Assembly: GCF_964204645.1 (NCBI RefSeq)
Contig: NC_134031.1
Coordinates: forward strand, 14,028,307-14,092,306
DNA length: 64,000 nucleotides
Direction: 5' to 3'
DNA from: Tubulanus polymorphus
Taxonomy: Eukaryota > Nemertea > Palaeonemertea > Tubulaniformes > Tubulanidae
Each line of letters opens with the position of its first letter. The stretch's first letter is position 1. The notes beneath the pieces are model-generated. The model did not search any database, was not told the DNA's origin, and saw only the letters and a list, made by a program, of their open reading frames with translations. Positions 1-11,049 of the stretch are shown piece after piece. Made by a program: the position numbers and the translations under genes.

Positions 1-2196
1 CCTATATATCGACCATTTGAATGAGTTGTTATTGGTTTGCCATTTTTGAATAAATCATAAATTGGACTTGCAGTCTTGCTTAATTATTTGACCAAGGTAT
101 TTGACACTTGGGAAATTTTGATAGAACCAGAATTCACCCCAAAGCCGCAATTTTTGCGAATAGATTTGGCAAAAGTCATCCATTTAGAATTCATATTATT
201 TAATAAAATGTTAATGTTATTTGATAAAACTTGATACAGTTTACCAAAACACCGTCTCTTGTCTTGCGACTAGATTGCCCCAGAATGTATTAACCTGACC
301 TTGATAATTATTTCAAAGGGGAAACAACCTAGTCATACCATTTGGAATTGACCGCTTGAGTTTGAGTATATACTTGCAAAAAAGGGGATGAACTCCTTCA
401 ATACATTGTACATCCTCGAAAACCCAAACCTCAGCCCAAAAAGTTAGAATTGGTGCAAACATAGAGTCAAATAACTTAGGAGCTACATCCAGATCCAGTA
501 ACTGTTCTTTCACCTTTTTAAGTACAAAAATAGACTTTCCTTGGCATGTTCACACATACTTTCCTTACACTTACTAAACGACCCAGTGTAGTTAAATATT
601 ATCCCCACGTATCGAAAATCTTAACTGTTTCTATTTCATTTCCGTCTATGTAAAAAGTTGGGTAACGCTTTGAGCTTCTTTCCGAATATCATCACTTTCG
701 TTTTATCGGTAATGATAATTAGTTTCCACAATTTACAATAACTAGCCGTTACATCAAGCATCTGCTGCAGATTAGCTGCACTTTCAGCTATCAAAATAGT
801 ATCGTCTGCATACAATAATGCTAAGAGAGCCGGAGCCACATATCATTTAAAGGGAAATTAATAGATGAGTAACTATTTCGATCCATGTATTCTTCGAGGT
901 CATTGACACATATGTAGAAAAGCACCTCCATACAGTGTCGAATGCCTTAATATAGTCAATAAATTCACAGTAAAACTTTCTATTGTCTTTCAAGAAAAGG
1001 TCCACAATTGTTTTAAAGAAATATGGTCGTTGATACTATACTTTTACTAGTTCTGATACTATGCTTCTTCCGGAAGCCCGCTTGGTTCTGGTTCAGGGGT
1101 TTTTTGCTTCAGTCTATACCTTTATTCAAGTCATCGACAAATAGGTTATCAACGAAGTTTCTACATTAGATATATTTTGTTCTTCTGAACAACTCTCATC
1201 TATATTGTCATTTAGGTGACTAAAATGATGGAAGAGATCTTCCAGAGAAGCTTTACAGTCAGAACTACTCGGTATTTTGAAATATTTAGAAATAATATTT
1301 TGTGTTCTTATTTTCCATTGATCTCGGTGTCTGGTTATGTAATTTTGCCAGTTCTAGTTTCCTCTGTTTTAGTGATCGTTTATACTCTTTAGAGGCATCA
1401 TTAACATTAATACGATTATTATAAGTTTTGCTAAATCGATAGCGTCGTTTCGCTCTACTTAAGTTGCTCTGATTCAGTTTTACATTTGCATTATAGAATA
1501 CCGAGTCCTTGCTTTGTGTACTTCTTGACCCTTGTTGTTGACTTTAAATCTACCCATTGACGCTTCAGTTGCTTCGACCAAGTGTTCACATAACCGCTCA
1601 TTCGCAACGTTACAGTCAATTTTATTCAGTAATATATCTGATATTATATCATCTAAGATTTCTGAGGAAAAGATTCTCAAATTGCCTGTTTCACGGGATT
1701 CCACTTTAACTTCTCTTTATTCCTTTTATTGTTGAAACGAGGGGAAACATTACATTCGATACGGTCCAATGTATTCAGAACACACTTAATTGGGCAGTGC
1801 ACATCCGAAAACATGTGGTTAAACTCTTTGACTTCGAACTCGGCACACTTAAGGATGTAGGGCGAGACAATGAAGTAATCTATGACGCGCTGGCTATTCC
1901 CTTTAAGACATGTGTAAGCACCGACATCTCTATCCTTACCAATTCTGCCATTTGCAATAAGTAACCCATGAGTTTTGCAGAAATCAGACAGGCGATAACC
2001 CCAATAATGAACGTGTTATCTTTTTGAGACGCTCAAGCAGAATATCCGCTTTCAATTTAGAAATATCTACATTGGATTCGTTAAAGAAGTCCTCAGCTTC
2101 AAACCTTTCAACGTAGAAAGCAAAGTCTTGCATTTCTTTGGTGTGCGCATTTAGATCTCCACAAATACAAATATGACACTCCGTTTTGTGGAAACA
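1..2196 (-). pseudogene. Decayed non-LTR retrotransposon (endonuclease plus reverse transcriptase)
   Basis: Read on the minus strand this is a LINE polyprotein in pieces. The apurinic-type endonuclease lies at about 2196-1750: CICGDLNAHT carries the GD-N-H catalytic signature, and further on QRVIDYFIVSPYI leads into FSDVHCPI, where SDH has become SDV. The reverse transcriptase follows at about 1060-300: FIDYIKAFDTV is the first catalytic block and YADDTILIAE is the YADD box. Stops and frameshifts separate the blocks, so no protein is made. The N-terminal part of the endonuclease is missing because the element ends abruptly at 2196/2197, where a different repeat begins. The YADD block resembles that of the LINE at 32600-34240, so both may be one clade. 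The 3' end lies outside the window. Confidence 0.8.
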
Positions 2197-2786
2197 ATAA
2201 ACCATTTTACAGTTGCTAGCCGCCATTTTGTTAGGGTACTTTTGTCCCGATTTGTTGGGTTATTCTTTTCTCCTTTTCAAAAACTATTTGTGATGCGTGT
2301 TTTATCATATTTCATCTACCCCTGGATGGATTTTGACAGTTGTAGCAACATTAAAACCGTGTGAATTTCTAGTTTTCAGTTATGTAGAATTAATTTCTCA
2401 AACTTCCAACAATGCGACATGAGTGCGATATAAAAATCGGTGGTCAGTTTTTTGCCACGCGCGTAAAAATTCAGGGTACTCAACTTTGAAGTTCATTATT
2501 TTCAGAAATAATTTTCTGAAAAATTCAAACATTTCAGGATTTGTGCGCATGAACGCCCCCTTTTAAATGAAGTTTAAAAATTCAAGATATCTTGCCATTC
2601 TACAGCCAATTAACTGCAGCGCGTCTCTTGTCATTCAGAGTTACGGCGCTGATGCGGGATCATTCCGATGCGGGAATTCGAGTTTATGGGCGTCAATTTT
2701 TAATTTCACTATATTTTTCATATCTGTTTCTACGGAAAATGACTTAAATTGTTGGCATTTTTTTAATGTTTTTAATTCGTACGGGA
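2197..2786 (+). promoter_or_regulatory. 5' flank of the SAP-SWIM-YqaJ gene; repeated as foldback arms
   Basis: About 560 bp (2197 to about 2757) beginning ataaaccattttacagttgc matches both arms of the inverted repeat at 22301-22872 and 24061-23491. It lies just upstream of the first ATG (2787) of the SAP-domain gene, so it is the likely promoter and 5' leader. Near its outer end all three copies keep gccgccatttt, the reverse complement of AAAATGGCGGC, which resembles a YY1 site. That binding is inference. The left boundary coincides with the broken end of the LINE, so this is probably the terminus of a mobile unit. Confidence 0.5.
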
Positions 2787-3507
2787 TGGATCTCGAAGAC
2801 ATTAAACACGCCAACGTTGGGTTTTGAAAAATTATCTGGCCGAACGAGGCATAAGTACGCAAGGCACGAAAGATGTTTTGATATCGCGGTCGGTAAGTGC
2901 TTGGGAAGAGAAAATCCCGATTAAAACCACAGAAGAGAGAAAAGTTAAGCTTGAAAATGAATACGATTCACGTCTGAAATCTGCACATTTGCGAAGTGAT
3001 CTACTTGCCTTGAGTGGGTGGAGAAGGGACGTAGAACTGTGGCCAAAAAACTTTCATATGGGGAAGATATTTTGTTATATCATAAGCGAGAAAGAACATG
3101 GAGCTGACTACATCGGCAGATATAAAGTAGTAGTATTGAGGGTGAAGTATTTAGTCTGAATATCAGAAGAACGCAGGTGATAAGGTGTGACGTCTTATTC
3201 CGCAAGAAGTGTCTGGATTGCATTCGACAACGAAAGCAACAATTTGAGTTCTTAGTGCACATGTACTGCCGGATTCAGTAAAACCTGCAACGATGTCATC
3301 GCAGTATTGTATAAAGTACAACATGCTATTGAAAAGGAACTAAATAGTAAGATATGTACTAAGTTGGCCTGTCAATGGAACCGATCGTCGACAAAGAATA
3401 TTACGCCAAAACGAATTTCTGAAATTACAATTAGGAAAGATGAGCACCGAACGAAAAGATATTCCTTAAACCCTATGTCATTTGATCCAAGACCAAAGAA
3501 CTACAAG
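2787..3507 (+). pseudogene. Exons 1-2: SAP motif and SWIM zinc finger
   Basis: Exon 1 starts ATG-GAT-CTC and reads MDLEDIKHANVG, then after a one-base shift LKNYLAERGISTQG-TKDVLISR, which fits the SAP consensus (L-yL-rG-G-K-L-R). Downstream, VELWPKNFHMGKIFCYI matches the WP...G.IF-Y block that precedes SWIM in this family. The exon ends at 3126 before GTAGTA. Exon 2 starts at 3177 after an AG and reaches CTCTAGFSKTCNDV at 3256-3297, a SWIM finger (CxCxAGxSxxC) in which the usual final histidine is aspartate. Then come VLYKVQHAIEK and CTKLACQWN, and the exon ends in phase 0 at 3507 before GTAAAA. A frameshift immediately precedes CTCTAG, with a TAG just upstream in its frame. Confidence 0.65.
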
Positions 3508-3636
3508 GTAAAAGCTTAAAATTTGTTCAAATGTTGATATTCATTGAATCAATCAAATGCAATACCGAATATTCTTGTCAGGGATGTCAGTGCACCTTCT
3601 ATTTTAAAGCGTTCAGGCTACAATCTGAACGCTCTT

Positions 3637-4146
3637 ACTTACTGTCTGTCACACCTACTCTCCGTCCGACGTTTAGGTCCGTAATTTCGTTAATAATCGG
3701 TTTATCTACCTTTATTACGCATCAATTTGTTGAGTGAGGAATTTGCATTCAGAAATAAACAACAATTTTCACTTAAGTTGTTTTTGTTTTCATTTATGAG
3801 CGATAGTTTACTCAGCATACGCTCGCGTAATGCTGAAAAATCCGCTCCGCGGACGCTCGGAAACGTTACAGTGACGTCATCTCCTGCTCATTAGCATATC
3901 AAAATACAGTAGGTGGCGCCACGTGACGGGCCATAAAAGCCGTTTTTCAGCATTACGCGAACATATGCTAGGTAAACTATCGCTGATAGAAGAAAACACA
4001 AACAAATTTATGCCAGTTCATGATTTCTTTCTGAATGCAAATTCCTTACTGAACGAATTGATGCATAATATTTACAGATCAACCGATTATTAACGAAATT
4101 ACGGACCAAAACGTCGCACGAAGAGCATGTGTGAAAGACAGTAGGT
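3637..4146. repeat. Imperfect palindromic (MITE-like) element in an intron
   Basis: Two arms of about 205 bp are inverted copies: 3637-3840 and 3938-4146, around a spacer of about 100 bp. The outer ends read tactgtctgtcacac and, inverted, tactgtctttcacac. Internally both arms share tccgtaatttcgttaataat, gaatttgcattcagaaa and gcgtaatgctgaaaaa. No protein coding is seen. It lies in the intron between exons 2 and 3 of the YqaJ gene. A clear target duplication could not be chosen by eye. The structure suggests a non-autonomous DNA transposon or foldback. Confidence 0.75.
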
Positions 4147-4771
4147 AGCTGATTCACTGGCACAACGTTTCGGGGATATGCACCTCATTTGTCCGAGATC
4201 TGTAGCCCTAACTGGAATAAAGGCTCAAACAAATGACCATGTCAGCAGGAGTTTGCTCCCAAAAAATATAAATCATGCAGTACGGGAGCTTATTGCAAGA
4301 GGAATTCCAGAAACATACGTGCTGGACTCGTTCGACTTCAGCGATACACGGCTACATTATGTAGAACAATTTACGAGAACTGGAACATTCTGCATTCGCA
4401 GGTTTAATCCATGTTATTATCCGTATTTAATTAATTGATTGATTTGATTTGAATTACGTTATCAACACCACGCCTTCCTGGTACCTTACTACTGGATATC
4501 TGGTGCTTTTATTCTAATTTGTTAAATAGATCAGCATCAGTCACCCTATTGGAAAGATCAAAGACTTGGCCGAATTACGGCATCGATATGCCATGCTGTA
4601 TGCTCGAAATCAGAACGATTTAGAAGAAATAAAAGGCCCGTGAAAACGACACGAATGCTGTCGCAAATCGTTTTTGGTGCCAATGATCTCTGTGATATCC
4701 CAGCTATTAAGCATGGTCGGAAAAATGAAGAAAAAGCAAGGCATGAATTCTTAAAAAAACATTTGTACTAA
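4145..4771 (+). pseudogene. Exons 3-4: linker and N-terminal half of the YqaJ nuclease
   Basis: The first part (about 4145-4411) encodes KNINHAVRELIARGIPETYV and then YVEQFTRTG, consistent with the linker before the nuclease. Its 3' boundary is uncertain. The second exon starts at 4530 after a TAG acceptor and reads QHQSPYWKDQRLGRITAS, then IPAIKHGRKNEEKARHEFLK. These are the two signatures of the N-terminal part of YqaJ domains: W-x(3-4)-R-GRITAS and paIkhG-x-NE-x-AR-x(2)-fl. The reading frame hits TAA at 4769-4771; a GT donor lies six bases before it. The rest of the domain resumes almost 8 kb downstream. Confidence 0.65.
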
Positions 4772-4844
4772 ACACGAAAGCTACAAATTACAACGGACTG
4801 GTTTGATAGTGAGTTAAATTTCAGTAATTATCCGCCCATCTTAT

Positions 4845-5621
4845 GAAAACAAGAGCCCCAAGGGGCACAATGGCCAGCCTGTCAGATTTGCTTTTTATAA
4901 ATGATGTAATCTGTGGGTTATATTTATCAATATACACTCCCTGCTCAATATCATTTACATAGTAAAATCGTGTGTTAACACAGACAGCAGGAACGAATGT
5001 AATATAGAAATACTAAGTTATTGTATTGTTCAACGCCCCCTGGTGGCCATAAAAAAACCAATGAGCTTGAAACTCACCTCGATCATAGAACATGTCATGA
5101 GCTACAACTTTCCAATTGATTATAGTAGCAAAATATGCTTAAGTATCAATTATGATGTGGAAAAACTTTTTTTCCACCTACGAATGAGTACTGATGACCC
5201 CAAGATGGCTGCCAAGTGCGTCATAATTGCCTGGTCAAAAATACCCTCTCGGATATAAAAGATCCCTTTCCAAAGAATACCCATTACAAATTGCAATGAA
5301 ACATGGCGCACCATTAGAAAGCTACAGTACTCAGAATTCAGGCCAAAATTGACATTTTTGGGAACAAAAAAGGTCACAGTACGGCCATCTTGAGTCCGAT
5401 CGACTCAATTTTTCTCATGCCGATGGGCCCTTGGGGGATACAAATATAAACGAATGATCAAGGTTATTGATAAAAGTGTCTTCAAAATTTCCCTCGAAAA
5501 CTTCAAAAATGTGTAAAAAGTGCTGATTTTGGCGAACAACAATGGCTGCCAGTCGGCCATCTTGAATCAGACAGGGCCAGTTTTTGGCCTGAAGATGTGT
5601 CTAGGGTAGATACACGTATAA
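4845..5621. repeat. Family A interspersed repeat, copy 1 (host of the Harbinger insertion)
   Basis: Begins near aacaagagccccaaggggca. It shares several blocks with copies at 34930-35330 and 37595-38030: ccaagatggctgcc, attacaaattgcaatgaaa, acggccatctt, and gaagatgtgtctagggtaga. The Harbinger element inserted after the TAA at 5619-5621; the uninterrupted third copy shows the corresponding site. It is non-coding, and stop codons are frequent. It is probably a long SINE or a non-autonomous element of unknown class. Confidence 0.65.
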
Positions 5622-5830
5622 GGCCCGGCGCACACCTTTGCGATTGATCGTATGATCGCTTCATCGCATCGTTTTATCGCATCATCGTAAAGGTGTGCTA
5701 TGGCCGCCGGAGCCGATTTCATCGCATCATCGCTTCATCGCAACAAACCAAACGTGTTTGATATTTTCGCATGCGATTTTTCCGTGCGATAAAAATCGTA
5801 AAGGTCTGCGGGCTACGCTGCCGATGTTCT
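5622..5830. repeat. Left terminal and subterminal repeats of the Harbinger element
   Basis: After the 5622 terminus come repeated TCGCATC, TTCATCGCATCAT and ATCGTAAAGGT motifs, and the terminal GTAAAGGTGTGC word recurs inside (about 5686-5697) in opposite orientation to the end. Such clustered motifs are typical binding sites for the element's Myb/MADF or transposase proteins. That role is inference. Further in, 5921-5931 ccgtgcggaac and 5958-5970 gttccgcacgg form an additional inverted repeat just before the ORF1 start. Confidence 0.7.
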
Positions 5831-5997
5831 GAACGAAAAATTTTAGTAGCCAATCAGAATTAAGGATGAAGCAGTCACATGATGCTCAAAATGGCGGCTC
5901 CTAACCGACCGGAGCCGTGCGGAACCGGTCGGCCATTTGAATTTGAATTTGAATTTTGTTCCGCACGGTTTGAAGTAGGGGGTAACGAAAATTCAAA

Positions 5998-8388
5998 ATG
6001 GCTGAAGCGTGGACAGAGCAACGCGAGCTGGATTTGATTGTTTTTTGGGAGGCTTATCCTTGCCTTTATGATCATACCTCACCAGAATACAGTAAGCGCG
6101 AGGCCAGAGTAGCTGCCCTCGACTCCATATCTACTGCCATAGGCATACCAGGTAATTCTTTTTTAACCAAACCGATACAAATTCAATTCAATGTACGTTT
6201 ATTGACTGACGCCGACGGTTGAATTTATAAAATGCAGAGCAAAATCCCTGGGTTAGTATCTAGCTAGAGGGTCCGGTTTAAACATCCTCCCTCTGCAGAC
6301 TCGAACCTGATGGCATCGCTACACTCAGCCACGCACGAACCCCTGCATCAGTAGACCGGGTGCGCAGGTACATGCGCAGCTTTCCGAACGAAAACTGGCG
6401 GCACCAATCAGATTGCTCGTTGTATAATCGTTGAGGCAAATTTCAAGGAAGAACTATAAGTGGGAAAACCTGGAATTTGTATGGAATTAAAATGACTCAA
6501 GAATGAGGCCTAACCACTTTTAGACATTTAGAAGTATCTGCAAATAAACTATGCTATTCATTTTCAGTAAATAAAATCAAGACTAGAATGACTAGCCTGA
6601 GAACTCAGTACACGAAAACTCAGAATGCACCGCCGTCAGGCAGCAGAAGAAAAACCCCCTCAAAAAAGGATGTTTGGGTAGCTGACAAGATGCAGTTCTT
6701 AAAGCCTTTCATTACTGTGCGGGGAACATTGTCCAGCCTTGATGTAAGTATTGCGAACAAAACAAGTAAGATAATTTCAGTTTATTTTATGTATCGGTAC
6801 ATATTATCTCGTTATGCATAATACTGTACGATTAATGATTAATTGTTTGAAATATGAGATTAATAACTGTTAGAAAATAGCATATATATTGCATATGTAC
6901 AGGTTTGATTATATTGATATTTCTAAATACATTTAAGATAAGCTATGCTACTTTTTTACTAGCGAATCATATCATTTTGCCATGCTCCAGCAGAATTAAG
7001 ATAGGTTTTTATAGCTTCTCTTTGGTCTTTAGCTTCCTGGCGGGCATTTCGACTGTGAGTTGTTGCCAGGGGCTGAAGTCCAGTATCCAATCGCCAGTTA
7101 CCCTGAACTAAATTGTGGGCGTTGTCCTCGCGGTCAACAAAATTAGAAGACGCATAATTTGTTGACTCTTCGTCGATTAAAAAGTTATGTAGAACGCAGG
7201 CAGCTAGTATTATGAAATCTACACAATCAGGTTCCACGGCAATGGTAGTCAGAAATACCCTAAATCTGTTGGCTAGAATGCCGAACGCATTCTCAACTAC
7301 ACGTCGTGCACGTGATAATCGGTAGTTGAAAATTTTGATATCATCCATCAAGTTTCGATGTGGAAACGGTTTCATCAGATCCTTTCGTAGGGGGAACGCA
7401 TCGTCACCAATAATGTGATGGTGACATTCTTCACCGCTCGGGAAACAGCCAGGCTCTGGAAAATTTATGTTGTTTGTGTCCATTGCCGCCTTCAAACTTG
7501 ACTGATTAAACACCCCAGCATCACCACATCGTCCTGCAGCCCCAACATCAACATAGATAAATCTGTAATCCGCATCCACTAGTGCTAATAAGATTACGCT
7601 GAAAAAGTGTTTGTAGTTATAGTATGAAGATCCACTGTTGTCAGGCTGCCTTATACTTATGTGCTTTCCGTCAAGAGCTCCAACACAGAATGGATAATTC
7701 CATTTATCTTGAAATTTCTTCGCAATCTCAGTCCATTCTTCTCTAGTATTAGGCGTCTGAAAAACAAAATTATTTTTTCTATTAACAGGATTCAAGAAAT
7801 CAAGAGATGGATGTTGCAGACAGAGAGATGAATGACAATAGTGACGACGGCGATGTAGATGATGTTGCGGATGAAACTGATTTCACTCATCCTAATACCC
7901 CTGCTACTAGTACCCGGGGAGTAGAGGCTACAGTTTCACTCAATGAAGTGCCAGAATCAACACCAACATCGACTAAACGACCTTTTGAAACGAAACGCCC
8001 CCTTAGTGCTAAGCAAATTAAAAAGAAACGTGATGAATGTGAGCTGGAGCTCCTGAAATCTTTATCAAATGACATGAAGTCAGAAAATGAAGGTGTCAAC
8101 AAAAGAAAAACTGAAGAAGATGACATTTCAGCTTTTTCCAAATACGTTCATGCAACCATGAAGGAAATTGACAAACACACTAAGACAATAGTGAAACATG
8201 AAATTCAGAGTGTACTCTACAAGGCAGAAATGAACCAGCTACCAGGCCAACAGCAACAGAACAGTCATCAGCAACAAAACTGTCAGCCATTACAACAGCA
8301 ACACAACAACCATCAGTATCGAAATTCCGAGCCAGAACCTATATATGGTAGCTTTATGCATATGCTAAATGCTCATAACTCATACTGA
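5998..8388 (+). CDS. Harbinger ORF1: MADF/Myb-like DNA-binding protein, 3 exons
   Basis: Exons 5998-6151, 6568-6743 and 7789-8388 (TGA) join in frame to 309 residues. Exon 1 is the first half of a MADF domain: MAEAWTEQRELDLIVFWEAY, then LYDHTSPEYSKREAR. The donor GTAATT falls after phase 1. Exon 2 completes the domain (VNKIKTRMTSLRTQY, then VWVADKMQFLKPFI) and ends before GTAAGT. Exon 3 is acidic, then lysine-rich, with a glutamine/histidine-rich tail (QQQQ and HQQQN runs) and a conserved-looking C-terminus near MLNAHNSY. In Harbinger elements this type of protein binds subterminal repeats and helps nuclear import of the transposase. Intron 2 (6744-7788) contains the last exon of the transposase on the opposite strand. 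No frameshift or internal stop was seen. Confidence 0.8.
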
Positions 8389-11006
8389 ACTTTTGTTATA
8401 AATGCCAAATTCGTATTATCTGTCCGGCGTTAATGTTAATTTATATAGTTACAAGTTATAGTTTTTATATTTTTACAATTTAGATTTGTATTCTAAATTC
8501 TGAGATTTTCTACAATTAAAGCTGAGAATTACCTTCAAATACCTATCTCTCATGGTTTTAACTATGGCAACAGTGGTATCTTTGATGATTTCGGAAACTG
8601 TTCGCTCACCAACTCTGTACACAAATGATAAATCCCTGAAAGAAGCGCCTGAAATGTAGAAAAATTAATTTTAGACCTTTTTTTACATAATTGAAGCTTT
8701 GTCTTAGTTTCATAGAATATCATAGTTTCCGCGACTAGGATTTTCACTTTCATGGCCTGAGTTGGAGCTCAAACAAATACTTTTTTTTTATTTCATGGCA
8801 GTTCATTATTATAGATTGTTAAGTGTACCATAGCTAAATGATAAACATGAGCCCTAGCTGTCTTGCCAGAACATGATAGGCCTATTAACCTATTAGTGTT
8901 CAACACTATGTAGTGTCTATTACTCCTCAGAAAAAAATCCTCATAGTTCATCTCAAGCCGTTTTTCCTATACATGTCAGTGTTTTCAATAAGAAATTAAC
9001 AAGTCGGGTCCCTTGTGAAAAACAGGAGGGTCCCATAATATGTCACAGTCCCTGAAACGAAAGCGGTTTGGAAAAAACAGGCGGGTCCTTTACAAATGAC
9101 AGACGGGTCTGAGACCTGGCTCTTATTGAAAACACTGCATGTATTACCAATACCCCCTATCAGTTTGTGTTATTTTGCAGTCAACACAATAAGTACTTTC
9201 AATATACCTATAAGATTTGATTAGGTATGACCTTTTGACCCCCAAAATCTATCATGACCTGCTTGAAAGAGGGTAGTCTATGGCGAAGGTTTTGGTTTTG
9301 AATTGTCCTTAAGTTTGATTTGAAAAGTTTTATCAAGTAGGCAACCAAAAATGTTTGAAATCAGAAAAAAAACAGCGAGGGCAGCCAACCAGTGCATTCA
9401 GGTAGTGAAACAGCAGAGCGAGAGATCCTTGCCTTGTTCTTCGATATAAAACATAAAAATTGAAGACTTTCTTCAGAGTCAATAACTGTCAATTTTATTT
9501 AGCAGAGACATAAATGCATTCAGGTTCAGATACAGTAATTCAGATATACGGTAAAACAGAATTTTTGTACAAAACTGGTAGGAAACTAATTAAGATTACA
9601 ATCTGTTCTGAGTGATACAAAACTTTCAAAATGTTACCATTTTAGAGAAAACAGATACAGTCCTAAAACACGCTTGACCATGGCGGAGGGCTATTCGATT
9701 ATGCGATCTGTAGAGACCCGACATGTGGCCATTTCTGGAGAATCCGGTTAGCGATGTTGATGATAGTCTCACGGCTCAGATTATGCGAGGTTCCCAGTAT
9801 GCACAGACTGGCCATATGGTTTTCATGATCTGTTGTAACGGTTACAACATTGCTCGGTTCTGTCATGTTCATAATATCCCAAACACTCGAGAATTTCAAA
9901 TAGAAAGATGTCGATCTCAGTACGAATTTTCGACTTCATGGATATTTTAGTCTGATTGCAGTTATATGATTCGTATCTGAAACGAAACAAAAGTGTGTAC
10001 ATTTACAAAATAACTTTCCTTTGTATGCATCAAGTGACCATCTAATCATCTTTTAACCCAGACATTAATCAGCTTTAAGGCTATTATGATTAGTGTAATG
10101 AATGAAATTATTTTTTAGTTTAAGGCTAATTTGAAACCAAAATGATAATATTATTATAGTTTTCATGTACATTTCTTATTCTCCTCTGTAGGTTACTTCT
10201 TGTAAGCTGTACACTAGTGTGCTGCTGAATTTATTAAGTCTTTTTCATAGATCTTTAGGGAGCATCTCAAAATATACTATACACATTGGATTAAGAGATT
10301 ATCGTTTTTACAGTACCTACAACTCTGATACGAGCCCCTGTGAAGGAACGCACCTTTCAAAAGAATCTTCTTGTCTGTAGATAGACAACTGTTGAGACTA
10401 ATCTTCTTGTCAGCTGGATGATTCAAGTCTTCACTAGCTATCACTAGCCACTCCACACCACTGTCCACGAGTAGCATACCTACTAAATTTCTGCCAGCAA
10501 ATGCACTGGTACAGTGGCGCCATCTATCCACCAAAGAGACTTTGCACTTGGGTTCGATTCCCGCTGAAACCGTTTTCGTGGCGCAGACGAGCAAGGGGTG
10601 GTTTGAGGAGTAATAGACACAGGGCAGCTTGAGGGCTAGAAGTTCTATATGTTAATTTGTTTTTTTACCCACCTGTTGCCAGAAATCGCAAGGTCAATGA
10701 CAGTCTTGTGTTTGGACTGATAGGAGACCTCATAAACGTCTCCTCTTTCGTGATATGAGGCCCAACGATCTCCAAAAGCTTCGCATAGGTGCCCGGGGAC
10801 ATCCGCAAATATCTCCTAAAGCTCTCCGGATCTTCTAACTGCAGTTCCAGCTGCAAATTCGGAACTGCCCCCAACCTTTCCCGCCTCTGTATCCACGACC
10901 GTGCCCAGTGTGTTCTATTGGCCTGTTGGCACCTTTGTCGCTGTCTACGTAATCTTCTTAACAAAATTAAAATGAAGATCGTTCTTCTCAAATTATACGA
11001 AGCCAT
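6959..11006 (-). CDS. PIF/Harbinger DDE transposase (HARBI1-like), 3 exons
   Basis: Minus-strand exons 11006-10673, 8648-8533 and 7756-6959 (TAG) join in phase (1, then 0) to 415 residues. I chose the ATG at 11006-11004 (MASYNLRRT); an upstream in-frame GTG is unlikely to be used. Exon 1 holds a basic stretch, then the Harbinger N-terminal block ending LSLTLRFLATG. Exon 2 reads ASFRDLSFVYRVGERTVSEI, the helix-turn-helix-like segment. Exon 3 has the DDE_4 catalytic core: D near residue 179 (VGALDGKHI), D near 220 (YVDVGAAGRCGDAGVF) and E near 305 (ARRVVENAFGIL). All three are present and no stop was seen, so it may be active. Its intron 2 (7757-8532) contains ORF1 exon 3 on the other strand. 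Confidence 0.88.
7757..7788. promoter_or_regulatory. Shared 32-bp double splice-acceptor segment
   Basis: On the plus strand it ends ttttttctattaacag, the acceptor for ORF1 exon 3 at 7789. On the minus strand it ends ttttgtttttcag, the acceptor for transposase exon 3 at 7756. The whole intergenic interval between two antisense coding exons is therefore two back-to-back polypyrimidine tracts. Both junctions keep reading frame. Confidence 0.75.
8649..10672. other. Non-coding interior of the Harbinger element
   Basis: Intron 1 of the transposase gene. No further Harbinger exon is recognised here. At 10273-10345 there is half of the palindromic repeat found whole at 35471-35625 (tacctacaactctgatacgag). 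A tRNA B-box-like ggttcgattcc occurs at about 10551, without a convincing tRNA fold. The rest shows only simple AT-rich sequence. Confidence 0.5.
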
Positions 11007-11049
11007 TTTTTCAGTCGTATGGCTTTTATCAGTCACGTGATTGAATCCA

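Noticed and set aside
2173-2827. Plus-strand frames at 2173-2364 and 2567-2827 as genes
   Set aside because: They lie in the repeat/5' flank, show no motif and are not kept open in the matching foldback arms.
10540-10575. tRNA gene at ggttcgattcc (also 12135-12150 minus and 27802)
   Set aside because: Only a B-box-like word is present; no acceptor stem, no spaced A box and no anticodon arm could be folded. At most these are old tRNA-derived SINE scraps.
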